Below are positions 8,324-16,904 of a DNA stretch of 64,000 nt, one piece after another. This DNA comes from Mesorhizobium shangrilense (GTDB lineage Bacteria > Pseudomonadota > Alphaproteobacteria > Rhizobiales > Rhizobiaceae). How positions within the stretch are numbered: the first letter of the stretch is position 1; every line of letters starts with the position of its first letter. The stretch covers positions 62,001 to 126,000 of the forward strand of contig NZ_JAQGPN010000005.1 in NCBI RefSeq assembly GCF_028826155.1, written 5' to 3'. The notes beneath the pieces are model-generated. The model ran no database searches. It was not told where the DNA came from and saw nothing but the letters and a program-made list of their open reading frames with translations. A program made the position numbers and the translations under genes.

Positions 8324-9499
8324 TTGCCAGAACAACTCAAGAGTCCACAGCGCGGCTTCACGCCGGCGGAATTCGAGCGCCGCGTCGCTCGAGCTCAAAA
8401 GATCATGCGTGATCATCGGCTTGACGCCCTGTTTGTCACGGCTCCTCCGAACATCCGCTATTTCACCGGATTTGATAGCCAGTTCTGGGAAAGCCCTACA
8501 CGGCCCTGGTTCGTCGTCGTGCCGCTTGAAGGTGCGCCGATCGCCGTGATTCCTGAGATTGGCGCGCCAGAGATGGCGTTGACCTGGGTGAAGGACATCC
8601 GCACGTGGCCGGCGCCGTTTCCCGAGGACGACGGCATCTCCCTGTTGAAGTCGACTATCGAGGCGCTTCCGCGCAGGTTCGGGCGCATCGGCGCTGAAAT
8701 GGGACGCGAGATGGCCTTGCGGATGCCGGTGTCTGACTTCCTGAAGCTACGCGATGGTTTGGGGTCGTCGATCGAGGACGGGTCGCCATGCCTCTGGCAG
8801 ATCCGAATGGTCAAGACAGAGGCCGAAATCGCCCATATCCACTACATCTGCCAGATCGCAAGCGACGCCTATGAAGCGCTTCCGTCGCAGATCTCCGTGG
8901 GCGAAAGCGAGCGTGAGGCGGTTCGCAAGCTCCGCATCGACATTGCCCGCCGAGGCGCCGACGCAACTCCCTTTATGCCCGCGATCTCCGGTCTCGGAGG
9001 CGTGCCCCAGATCGTCTGCGGCCCGCACGATCGGCAGCTTGAAACCGGCGATATCCTGTTCATCGACACCGGGTCGACCTTCGACGGCTATTTCTGCGAC
9101 TTCGACCGCAACTATGCGATCGGCAAGGTTTCCAGTGAAGCAGAACGCGTTCACGAAGCCCTCTGGCTGGCGACCGAAGCCGGCATTGCGGCGGCGGTGC
9201 CGGGCGCGACGACCGACGATGTCTTCCGCGCAATGTCGAGGATCATCGAGGACGCCGGCGCCATCGGCAACAACGTTGGTCGCCTGGGCCACGGGCTGGG
9301 CCTGCAACTGACCGAGCCGCCCTCGCATAGGATCGGCGACGGCACCGTGATCGTCGAGAACATGGTTCTGACGATCGAGCCCGGCATGGAGTACGCGCCC
9401 GGCAAAATGATCGTCCATGAGGAGAATATCGTCGTGACACGCGACGGTTCCCGTCTGCTTACCAAAAGGGCGCCGCGAGAATTGCCGATCATCCGATAG
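8324..9499 (+). CDS. M24-family metallohydrolase (Xaa-Pro peptidase/creatinase/ectoine-hydrolase-like)
   Basis: About 391 residues. An N-terminal creatinase-like domain (to about 150) is followed by the pita-bread catalytic domain with M24 metal ligands: DTGSTFDGYFCDFDRN (two Asp), GHGLGL (His), TIEPGMEY (Glu) and HEENIVVT (Glu). I prefer the TTG start at 8324 because GAAGGAG at 8311-8317 is well placed; an in-frame ATG at 8273 has no ribosome site. Relatives include aminopeptidase P, creatinase and DoeA, which opens the ectoine ring. In this operon it may cleave a cyclic or amide bond to release an acylated diaminopropionate; this is inference. Confidence 0.85.
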   Translation: MPEQLKSPQRGFTPAEFERRVARAQKIMRDHRLDALFVTAPPNIRYFTGFDSQFWESPTRPWFVVVPLEGAPIAVIPEIGAPEMALTWVKDIRTWPAPFPEDDGISLLKSTIEALPRRFGRIGAEMGREMALRMPVSDFLKLRDGLGSSIEDGSPCLWQIRMVKTEAEIAHIHYICQIASDAYEALPSQISVGESEREAVRKLRIDIARRGADATPFMPAISGLGGVPQIVCGPHDRQLETGDILFIDTGSTFDGYFCDFDRNYAIGKVSSEAERVHEALWLATEAGIAAAVPGATTDDVFRAMSRIIEDAGAIGNNVGRLGHGLGLQLTEPPSHRIGDGTVIVENMVLTIEPGMEYAPGKMIVHEENIVVTRDGSRLLTKRAPRELPIIR

Positions 9500-9560
9500 C
9501 GGTTCTCGAGAACGAACAATCCGGAGGGCGCGAATGCCTTCCTTCAACCGGAGGAGCACT

Positions 9561-10400
9561 ATGAGATTGAATTTCGATACACTTCTCAATCGCCTGGCGA
9601 CGGGAGCCTTTGCCGTGGCGATGGCGGCGAGCATGGCGGATCTTGCTCAAGCAGAGGACGTGAAGACGATCAGCCTCGGAGTTCTGCAGATCGGCTCCGA
9701 CCAGGTCTACCCACCGTACGACTATGTCGAGAACGGGGAAACGAAAGGTCTCGATGCCGACGTAATGGCGCTGATCGCCCCCGAACTCGGGCTCGAGGCC
9801 AAGTTCATCGATACCCGTTTTGCGAACCTCATCTCCGGCCTCCAGGCGAACCGGTACGATGTCATCGCGTCGGCGCTCTACGTGACCGCCGCTCGCGCCA
9901 AGGTCGTCGACTATGTTCCCTATGCCAAGACCGGCGGATCGCTGGTCGTCAGGAGCGACGACACTTTCGCGCCCAAAACACCGGCAGATCTGTGCGGAAA
10001 GCGGGTGGGCAATCTCAAGGGCGCCGCCTGGGTCCCGCAGTTGCAGAACGCGTCGGATACCGACTGCGCGTCGAGCCCGATGCAGATCCAAGAGTATGCA
10101 ACATCGGCGGAAGCCGCCCAGGCACTGCTGTCCCGCGGTGTGGATGTCGTTTTCGACGACGCCGGGGTTTCCAAGGCCGCCGTCATTGCATCCGGCGAAC
10201 GGCTGAAGATCACATCTGACGAGATCCTCTTTCCGGTGGTGATCGGACTGGGTGTGAAGAAGGGCAACGTCGAACTGAAGAATGCACTTGAGCACAAGCT
10301 AAACGAACTGGTCGCCTCCGGCGCCTACGACGAAATTCTCAAGAAATACAATCTTGGGATGCCCTCTGCTGAGGAAATCGCGACATCACTTTCAAATTGA
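9561..10400 (+). CDS. Periplasmic amino-acid-binding protein of an ABC transporter (SBP family 3)
   Basis: 279 residues. A Sec signal peptide (LLNRLATGAFAVAMAASMADLAQA, probable cleavage after AQA) is followed by a two-lobe family-3 binding fold (YPPYDYVENGETKGLDADVMALIAPELGL, then FIDTRFANLISGLQANRYDVIASALYVT). The ATG at 9561 follows GGAGGAG at 9550-9556; an ATG 27 bases upstream is less well placed. It delivers a polar amino-acid-like solute to the fused permease-ATPase encoded next. It lacks the usual aromatic/Arg pattern that would let me name a ligand. An 11-bp hairpin follows the stop. Confidence 0.92.
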   Translation: MRLNFDTLLNRLATGAFAVAMAASMADLAQAEDVKTISLGVLQIGSDQVYPPYDYVENGETKGLDADVMALIAPELGLEAKFIDTRFANLISGLQANRYDVIASALYVTAARAKVVDYVPYAKTGGSLVVRSDDTFAPKTPADLCGKRVGNLKGAAWVPQLQNASDTDCASSPMQIQEYATSAEAAQALLSRGVDVVFDDAGVSKAAVIASGERLKITSDEILFPVVIGLGVKKGNVELKNALEHKLNELVASGAYDEILKKYNLGMPSAEEIATSLSN

Positions 10401-10406
10401 ACCAGT

Positions 10407-10432
10407 GGGCCGGCCGCGATGGCGGCCGGCCC
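10407..10432 (+). terminator. Strong GC hairpin between binding-protein and transporter genes
   Basis: Perfect 11-bp arms GGGCCGGCCGC (10407-10417) and GCGGCCGGCCC (10422-10432) with a 4-base loop, then TTCCT rather than a full T-run. It lies 7 bases after the binding-protein stop. Such hairpins typically attenuate read-through or protect the 3' end of the binding-protein mRNA, giving more binding protein than transporter. Confidence 0.65.
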
Positions 10433-10457
10433 TTCCTGGTCTGCCGATGGGGGCCCC

Positions 10458-11957
10458 ATGACTTTTGACTGGAACTACGCACTCAGCCTGTTTTGGAGCA
10501 AGGACTTCTGGTGGGCGACCCTCCTCGTCGTCGAACTCAGCCTGCTCAGCTGGATCTTGAGCGTCATCCTCGGCTTCATAATCGCATTGGCGCGGCAGTC
10601 GCCGGTTTGGGCGATCCGCCAGGTGGCGTCCGCCTATACGTGGTTCTTCCGCAGTCTTCCCCTCCTGGTGTTGCTGATATTCGTCTACAACCTGCCGCAG
10701 GCATTCCCGTCGACCGGAGCGCTGCTTTCAGTTCCCTTCGTTGCCGGACTGATCGCACTTGTGCTCAGTGAAACGGCCTACATCGCAGAGATTCATCGCG
10801 GAGCTCTGCTTGCCGTCGGCAAGGGGCAGTACGAAGCCGGGCACGTCCTGGGCCTGTCGAAGCTTGGCCTTCAGCGCCTGATTGTCATCCCGCAAGCGCT
10901 GCGGATAGCCCTGCCCGCGCTCGGCAACGAATACATCTCGATCGTAAAGCTGACCTCACTCGTCTCGGTGATCTCGCTCGCTGAGATCCTTCTCGTTGGA
11001 CAGCGCTATTACACCCAGAACTTTCTGGTCATGGAGACCATGCTGGCGGTGGCGTTCTACTACGTCCTGATCGTCACGGTCTTCGACAGCCTGTTGAAAT
11101 ACCTGGAACGTCACCTCGATTTTTCCAGAAAACAGACAGCCCTGTCGGACGCGGAGTGGAAGGGGCCCCCCATCGCACGGTCGAAGGCTCACCAGGAATG
11201 CTCTGCCGGACCGGCCATCCGGCTGCAAAACGGGGAGAAGCGGTTCGGGGCCAACGTCGTGTTCAGCGGCATCGACCTTGCGGTCGACCACGGCGAGGTC
11301 ATCTCCATCATCGGGCCTTCCGGCTCTGGGAAGACCACCCTCATCCGTACCCTGAACGGGCTTGAGACGCTGCAAAAGGGCGTTGTCTACCTGCGGGGCA
11401 AGGCGTTCCTCGCGGGAAGTGAGCAGACGCTTGATGTGCCGCTGGAGAACGGCGCGGAGCGGAAACTCGAACTTGGGATGGTATTCCAGAGCTTCAATCT
11501 GTTTCCGCACAAGACAGTGCTGCAGAACGTGATGCTGGGCCCGCTTTATCACAAGCGGGGATCGACGCAGGAAGTCGAGGCCGCGGCGAAGGCGATCCTT
11601 GCCCAGGTGGGCATGCTTGCGCACGCCAACAAGTATCCGCACCAGCTTTCCGGCGGTCAGCAACAGCGCGTTGCGATAGCCCGGGCCCTGGCGATGGAGC
11701 CTTCAGTACTCTTGTTCGACGAGCCAACCTCGGCGCTTGATCCGGAAACGGTGGGGGAAGTCCTGAAGATCATGGCCGATCTGGCCAAGTCCGGGCGGAC
11801 CATGGTCATCGTCACGCATGAGATGAAGTTTGCTCTGGAGGTTTCCGACCGCGTGATCTTCATGGAGAGGGGAAACATCCAATTCAATGGTTCGCCCGCG
11901 GAGCTGCGGGACCGCCTTACACATGGCGATCGGTTGTCCGAATTCGTCAGGCTGTAG
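10458..11957 (+). CDS. Fused amino-acid ABC transporter: permease plus ATPase in one polypeptide
   Basis: 499 residues in one uninterrupted frame. Residues about 1-220 are a HisMQ-type permease with five or so membrane segments and the EAA loop ([31 protein letters not shown]). Residues about 245-495 are an ABC ATPase with Walker [11 protein letters not shown]-loop [10 protein letters not shown], signature LSGGQQQR, Walker [13 protein letters not shown] and switch His VTHEM. I place the start at ATG 10458 because the earlier in-frame ATG at 10419 sits inside the hairpin. No separate permease or ATPase gene is in the operon, so the transporter is probably a homodimer of this fusion. Permease-ATPase fusions are known but uncommon. 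Confidence 0.9.
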   Translation: MTFDWNYALSLFWSKDFWWATLLVVELSLLSWILSVILGFIIALARQSPVWAIRQVASAYTWFFRSLPLLVLLIFVYNLPQAFPSTGALLSVPFVAGLIALVLSETAYIAEIHRGALLAVGKGQYEAGHVLGLSKLGLQRLIVIPQALRIALPALGNEYISIVKLTSLVSVISLAEILLVGQRYYTQNFLVMETMLAVAFYYVLIVTVFDSLLKYLERHLDFSRKQTALSDAEWKGPPIARSKAHQECSAGPAIRLQNGEKRFGANVVFSGIDLAVDHGEVISIIGPSGSGKTTLIRTLNGLETLQKGVVYLRGKAFLAGSEQTLDVPLENGAERKLELGMVFQSFNLFPHKTVLQNVMLGPLYHKRGSTQEVEAAAKAILAQVGMLAHANKYPHQLSGGQQQRVAIARALAMEPSVLLFDEPTSALDPETVGEVLKIMADLAKSGRTMVIVTHEMKFALEVSDRVIFMERGNIQFNGSPAELRDRLTHGDRLSEFVRL

Positions 11958-12002
11958 ACGTCAACCTTATGAAGAAAGCTCCCCAGACGGTCAGGAGGCA
12001 TC

Positions 12003-13256
12003 GTGAATCTCGCGATTGATGGAAAACGCATGCTCGATCGCCTCAGCAAGCTTGGCGATCTAGGACGAGATGCTGACGGCCAGCTCACAAGGCTGGCGGG
12101 CACGGACGCCGACAAGCTCGGACGCGATTGCCTTGTTCAATGGTGCAGGGCCGCGGGGCTCGATGTGCAGATCGATCGCGTCGGGAACATCATTGCCATC
12201 TGGCAAACCGATGAGAACAGCGGCATGGCGCCGATCATGCTTGGCTCGCACATCGATACTGTGATCGGGGCCGGCAAACTCGACGGCTGCTACGGGGTCA
12301 TCGCCGGCCTCGAGGTGATTGAGACTCTGAAACAAGCAGGTGTTTCGACAGGTAGACCCCTCGCCGTTTGCGCTTTCACCAACGAAGAAGGCGTTCGTTT
12401 CGCGCCGGACATGATGGGATCCCTCGTCTATGCAGGAGGATTGGCGGTCGACGACGCCTTGGACTCCGTGGGCATCGACGGTCCGACTCTTATGTCGGAG
12501 CTGGAACGCATCGGCTACCTCGGAGCACGTGAACCGGGCTTTCTACGGCCATTTGCCTACCTCGAACTCCACATCGAACAGGGGCCAATCCTGGAAGCGG
12601 AAGGCATCGCTATCGGCGCGGTTTCCGACGTACAGGGAATATGCTGGAAACGTCTGACCATCTGCGGTCAAGCCAACCACGCAGGAACCACGCCAATGTC
12701 GCTGCGTCGCGATCCTGGCATCGGCGCGGCCCGTATCATCAGCTACCTGCACGAGCGCGCCTCCGCGATCGATTCAGGTTTCGTCGTCACCGTGGGCTCG
12801 GTGCGTTTCGAACCAGATGCGATCAATGTGATCCCGTCCAGTGCAGTGCTCACGGTCGATCTGCGCAGTCCGGATGAGGACGTGCTCAAGCGTGAGGATG
12901 GCGCTCTGGAGATATTCGCAAGGGAAATGGCAGCTGAGAGCCATCTTGGCGTTGAGCTTCTGACGCTGGTCCGAACGACGCCTGTCGCCTTTGACGAGGG
13001 CCTCGTAGACCTGGTCGAACGCACGGCGAAGGCACGCGGCCTTTCCTGCCGACGCATAGTCTCAGGTGCGGGCCATGATGCACAGACGATGGCGGTCATC
13101 GCGCCATCCGCTATGATCTTTGTCCCCAGCATTGGTGGCATCAGTCACAACGCGCTGGAGTTCACGCCCGACGACAGCCTCGTCGCCGGGGCCAATGTCC
13201 TGCTGGATAGCGTGTTGAATTTGGATCATTCTGCGTGTCGGGATCAACCCGGCTGA
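12003..13256 (+). CDS. M20-family amidohydrolase (N-carbamoyl-amino-acid hydrolase/allantoate amidohydrolase-like)
   Basis: 417 residues with the metal motifs of the hydantoinase/carbamoylase branch: GSHIDTVIGAGKLDG (His, Asp), FTNEEGVRF (Glu-Glu), LHIEQGP (His), plus the dimerisation-lid motif GQANHAGTTPM. GTG start with AGGAGG at 11993-11998. These enzymes hydrolyse N-carbamoyl or other N-acyl groups from amino acids, or allantoate. Following the diaminopropionate lyase, M24 hydrolase and transporter, it probably removes an N-acyl or N-carbamoyl group from the imported compound or from the M24 product. Annotation beyond the subfamily would be a guess. Confidence 0.88.
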   Translation: MNLAIDGKRMLDRLSKLGDLGRDADGQLTRLAGTDADKLGRDCLVQWCRAAGLDVQIDRVGNIIAIWQTDENSGMAPIMLGSHIDTVIGAGKLDGCYGVIAGLEVIETLKQAGVSTGRPLAVCAFTNEEGVRFAPDMMGSLVYAGGLAVDDALDSVGIDGPTLMSELERIGYLGAREPGFLRPFAYLELHIEQGPILEAEGIAIGAVSDVQGICWKRLTICGQANHAGTTPMSLRRDPGIGAARIISYLHERASAIDSGFVVTVGSVRFEPDAINVIPSSAVLTVDLRSPDEDVLKREDGALEIFAREMAAESHLGVELLTLVRTTPVAFDEGLVDLVERTAKARGLSCRRIVSGAGHDAQTMAVIAPSAMIFVPSIGGISHNALEFTPDDSLVAGANVLLDSVLNLDHSACRDQPG

Positions 13257-13339
13257 GTGTGTGTCCTTCGCCGGCGATAAGCCCGCCGAAGACCAATAGG
13301 AACAGGCAGCCAGAGGACCAAGGTGGGACGGCGCCCGAT

Positions 13340-14040
13340 CGTTTCTCTGGGTTTCGCCCAGAATTTCATGCAGGCCGACGGCCGCCATGCTTCCGCTTTC
13401 CGGCAGACTCAGGATCGAAACGCGAAGCGGGGCCCTCGTGGTCGGGTGCTCGAGCAGGGCCGCCTTGCTCAGCAGCGCGGCATTTTCCAGCTGCTCGAGA
13501 TCCGGCAGATCGCCTAGCGTCTCAGCTGGACCGCGACAAGAAGGCCGGCGTCGTCACATAAGCGTAGGGCGCGCACGGCTGCGGGCTGCGCGGCCCGGCC
13601 TCGATCCGGCTATCGCCGGCAACGCGGCGATGGTGTCGCGGCTGACCTCCTTGCAAAAGATGCGCCTCAGTTCGCCGCGCGTCACCGGCTGGAAATCGGC
13701 AACGGCCATCAGCACCAGGCTTTCGTGCTGCGACAGCTCCCCAACCACCGCCGTGATCCCCAAGGCGCGGATCGCGCCCGCCAAGCGCGGCCGCGTCCGA
13801 TGCTGCCAACCGCCAGCCACCGCCACCATCTCGTAGGGGCGGTCCCGCAATTCGGCGCGGATGTCGTCGATATGGGCCTCGAGGCTACAGCCGCCGCCGG
13901 ACCAATTTCGATAGCACCTCCCGCCCGACGGGGGGCGGGCGAAGCTAAGATCACCGCCTCGACCCGCGCCAGCGCTCGGGCGGCGGCACATCCGCCAGCT
14001 CGCGATCCCATGCCTGCCCTGCCGCTGCTGCTTTCCCGCG
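13340..14040 (-). pseudogene. scpB: Frameshifted scpB-like gene (SMC-Scp complex subunit)
   Basis: ScpB similarity runs through several minus-strand frames in correct order. ALARVEAVILASPAP is at about 14000-13930. HIDDIRAELRDRPYEMVAVA, GGWQHRTRP, LSQHESLVLMAVADFQPVTR and IFCKEVSRDTIAAL follow at about 13890-13620. SPQPCAPYAYVTTPAFLS is near 13590-13530, and ETLGDLPDLEQLENAALLSK near 13520-13460. At least three frame changes destroy the gene. ScpB with SMC/ScpA organises chromosome segregation; plasmid-borne copies in Rhizobiales sit beside DUF1403 genes, exactly as here. The 3' limit is approximate. Confidence 0.78.
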
Positions 14041-14048
14041 CCACATGC

Positions 14049-14822
14049 TTAAAGCCCGTAAATCCGGAAGATTGGCCGGCCCGACAACTCCCGCACCCCG
14101 CCGAGCGCCACCAGTCGGTCAAGGAGCCGCCGCGCGGCGCGATCAGACAAGATCGGCTTCAGCTGCGACACGGTCAACGTACCTTGACGACGGCCCCGGC
14201 CTGTTTGGTCCGGACCCGCCCCGCCACCGTCTCCAAATTGGCGGCCCGCCGCGCCACCTCGTTGGCGATATCGACGGCGTGCACCGCAGCCACCGCCGCT
14301 GCCAGCGCGGCGGCATCCCGCCATTCCTGCTCCCCGGGAAGCGGCCGCCGCGCGGCGCAGGCGGGCCGCTTTGGCAGCTCGCTCGACAGCAACGGCCGTG
14401 CCCCCGTCCAGCCCAGCTCGTCGGCCGGCAACGCATCGGCGACCCACGGCGCGACGAGGTCGGTGGCATTGTTCCGGCCAACCGTCTGCACCACCAGCGC
14501 CTGGTAGGCCTTGAACACCATGCCGGCCGGTCCGACGGCGCGGCCGTCGGTGCGCAGCTGCCACAGATCGCGCAGGCTCTGCTCGGTTTCCGTGCGGCCA
14601 AGATGCCTGCAGGCGACAGCGCCCGCCTGCAGTTGCAGGCGCTGCTGCCAGAGGCCCGAGCACAGTGGCTGATCGTGCATCACGCGATCGAGCGCGGCCA
14701 GCCCGGGCTGGCCGCAAATTGCGGCTCACCAGGCCGATCTTGCCCGGCCGCAGCCAGCCGGGAACCGGGCAGTGCAGCGGAGCGGGGACGCCTGTGGGGG
14801 TCTCGGAAGGATCCAAATCCAT
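14049..14822 (-). pseudogene. Frameshifted DUF1403-family gene
   Basis: Three segments in different frames match DUF1403 proteins of rhizobial plasmids. An N-terminal PVPGWLRPG piece is followed after a frameshift (about 14715) by LAALDRVMHDQPLCSGLWQQ, RLQLQAGAVACRHLGRTETE and QSLRDLWQL, then WVADALPADELGW and ARRAANLETVAGRVRTKQAG. After another frameshift (about 14180) comes SDRAARRLLDRLVALGGVRE, then RPIFRIYGL to the stop at 14049. The function of DUF1403 is unknown; it commonly precedes scpB on repABC replicons, as it does here. Both genes are dead. Confidence 0.72.
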
Positions 14823-15297
14823 ATTTCGGCGGCGTATCTATTGGCGGCGCTTAGCGGCAACAGATTGCGCCGAAAGCGCGGCAGGCGTCGGCGGGTCAAT
14901 AGGAGCGATAATGCCGGCTTATCGGTCGTTTCTAGTGGGGTATTCAAAGATGCCCGGTGGCCCTCAAATCAGCTGCGAACGTCTTCAGATGAATCACCAA
15001 TCTCAACGGCTGCCCCTGCAATGGGGCCGCCGACCGCCAGAGGCTCGATACGCGAAACGGGGATGAGGTCGAGAATACGGGCCTTGACCGTCCGGCGGAC
15101 CCGGCACAGTGTCATGCCTGTGGCTTAAGCTGACGGCTCGATCGGATGCGGCAGTCGTGGCCTGCGCGCGGCTGTCGAGGTGTCCTCCCTCCCCTTTGCC
15201 CAAACCGCCAGGATGCGGTCCGACTGCTCATGTCGAAAATCCGCGTCGCGTGTCGAGTGCCTTGAGCCTTGGGTTTCAATCGTTCTTGCGGACACAT
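14823..15297. other. Intergenic, no gene recognised
   Basis: Between the DUF1403 remnant and the end of hipA. Only short overlapping frames on both strands; no domain, ribosome site or repeat that I can defend. Confidence 0.4.
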
Positions 15298-16554
15298 TCA
15301 AGTCTTCGCGGCGATTCGCAGCAGATGCGTCGCGCGGGTTTCTATGACTCTGCAAATGGTCGTAAGGATTTCATGTGTGATGCCGGCCTCCTCGAATGCG
15401 GTCAGGAGCGCGTCGGCTTCGCCTTTGACGCGTTCCGCGAAGTCAGACATGTCTTTGATCAGCAGACGCTGCGCGCCACGCGTATCCGGGACGAGCGTCA
15501 GCCAGTGCTGAAGCTGTATTGTGTCTGGGACTGAGCGTCCGCCGATGCCCATGGCGAGCTTTTTCGCCAATCTTGGATAGGCGGCCGTGCAGACGACGTC
15601 ATAGAGGGGCGCAAGATCGGGACTCTTTCCCCGGTAGAGCAAGGCATAGTTCTTCGCGTGCGCATCCGCGTTGCCGACAAGGTAATGGAAGATAAGCATG
15701 CGGATGAATGTCAGACGGTCAGCCGCCGGGCGTGCGGTGGCGCGGGCGATCAGGTCGAGGGATCTGTCGGTGCCCGGTCCGCCTTCATCTTCATATTTGA
15801 GTTCCGGCGGCACGCTGAGCGCCTGGCAGAAATCTTCCTGATGAAGGCGCGCAATTGTTCCATCCTCGTGTAGCACGCGGTCGTAGCGTTCGACCAGCAG
15901 GAACGGGACCGCCCCGCCCTGTCGCATTTCGACCGCAGGGACAGGGAGATTCAGACGAGCCGCGAGGCGCAGGCAGAACAGTTCGTTCTCGACGGTGCCG
16001 TCGAGCGTCTGAACGAACGGCTTGAGAATATGCGTGGTGGGTCGACCGCCCTTGGCGAGCCCTATACCTTCGCCTTCGACGCAGACTGCAAGCTTGTCCT
16101 GCGCGCCGGCGAGTGACAGTCGAACGCCTTCCTCGCCGCCAAGCAGGGGGCGTTCACGCAGCCTGCCGAGGATTTCTTCGAGTCGCGCCGGGGTCAACAT
16201 TTCGATGCCGTCGTCGTCCGAGGGCGGCGCCGCGCCGGCCGGGTAGAGCGACAGCGCCCCCGCACATTCGCCGCCAATCACCTCGAGCAAGCCGAAGGCA
16301 TTGCCGGCTGAAATGCCGAGCGCGCCGGCGAGACGCTGTCTTGCGCCCTCATCCGGCAGCAGGCCGGAAAAGAACGGACGCACGATCCGATCCGCGTAGG
16401 CAGGTTCCTGCAACGGCATGGCAAATGAGATGGCGCGCGGCTCTCGTCCGGCCAGGTAGCCGACATCATAAGCGTAGCTGAGCGCGCCCGCCTCGTCTCG
16501 ACGAAGAACACCCGCTTTCGCCTGGCCGAACCAGACATCCAGCAGCTCCGTCAC
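15298..16554 (-). CDS. hipA: HipA-family serine/threonine kinase toxin
   Basis: 418 residues: a HipA N-terminal subdomain (about 1-110; GREPRAISFAMPLQ, FFSGLLPDEGARQRLA) and a kinase domain with the loop SLAGAQDKLAV, catalytic HYLVGNADAHAKNYALL (Asp and Asn) and metal-binding PLYDVVC. HipA of E. coli phosphorylates glutamyl-tRNA synthetase and induces dormancy. The start ATG overlaps the hipB stop by 4 bp, so the pair is translationally coupled. All catalytic residues I can check are present, so it is probably active. Linked to repABC it is a plausible addiction/stability module. Confidence 0.93.
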   Translation of the reverse strand: MTELLDVWFGQAKAGVLRRDEAGALSYAYDVGYLAGREPRAISFAMPLQEPAYADRIVRPFFSGLLPDEGARQRLAGALGISAGNAFGLLEVIGGECAGALSLYPAGAAPPSDDDGIEMLTPARLEEILGRLRERPLLGGEEGVRLSLAGAQDKLAVCVEGEGIGLAKGGRPTTHILKPFVQTLDGTVENELFCLRLAARLNLPVPAVEMRQGGAVPFLLVERYDRVLHEDGTIARLHQEDFCQALSVPPELKYEDEGGPGTDRSLDLIARATARPAADRLTFIRMLIFHYLVGNADAHAKNYALLYRGKSPDLAPLYDVVCTAAYPRLAKKLAMGIGGRSVPDTIQLQHWLTLVPDTRGAQRLLIKDMSDFAERVKGEADALLTAFEEAGITHEILTTICRVIETRATHLLRIAAKT

Positions 16555-16778
16555 GACGTGCTCTCCCGCCGGCTGTCGACAGAAATGCTGAGTCCCAGGG
16601 TGGCGGCCACCTGAAGGGCGCGTCCTATCTGGCAGCTCTCTTTTCCGGCTTCAAGCTCGCGCACGAAACGTACTCCAACCCCCGCAACTGCTGCGAGCTG
16701 TTCCTGTGTCAGTTTCTGCGCCTTTCGTTCCTTGCGGATCAACGAGCCGAGGCTTTTGGCGTCTGTGATCGTCTGCAT
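16551..16778 (-). CDS. hipB: HipB-family antitoxin, XRE helix-turn-helix
   Basis: 75 residues, nearly all an HTH_3/XRE domain (LGSLIRKERKAQKLTQEQLAAVAGVG then RFVRELEAGK). The frame is open upstream to 16829, but the ATG at 16778 gives the usual HipB N-terminus and leaves operator repeats outside the gene. It neutralises HipA by complex formation and represses the operon by binding palindromes upstream, three candidates of which are visible at 16785-16898. The short C-terminal tail after the HTH is what HipB uses to contact HipA and be degraded by Lon. Confidence 0.92.
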   Translation of the reverse strand: MQTITDAKSLGSLIRKERKAQKLTQEQLAAVAGVGVRFVRELEAGKESCQIGRALQVAATLGLSISVDSRRESTS

Positions 16779-16784
16779 GAAATC

Positions 16785-16898
16785 GTCCCCATCGGGATGA
16801 TGATAGCAGATGCATGGCTGCGGTTCCACAAAAAGAACCGATCGGGACGATCAGTAGAACGCACCCGGTTCATTCAGACAAAACATCCCCCACGGGAT
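16785..16898. promoter_or_regulatory. hipBA operator array, three related palindromes
   Basis: Three sites with a common 4-6-4 pattern lie upstream of hipB: GTCC-CCATCG-GGAT (16785-16798), GAAC-CGATCG-GGAC (16835-16848) and ATCC-CCCACG-GGAT (16885-16898). They resemble the TATCC-N8-GGATA operators of E. coli hipBA but with a 6-base spacer. Centre-to-centre distance is exactly 50 bp in both intervals, so they lie on nearly the same DNA face. The first site nearly touches the hipB start and could also block translation initiation. Confidence 0.6.
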
Positions 16899-16904
16899 GA
16901 AATG

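Noticed and set aside
7157..8416. Minus-strand frame of about 419 codons opposite the diaminopropionate lyase.
   Set aside because: Antisense to a conserved PLP enzyme and without domain features.
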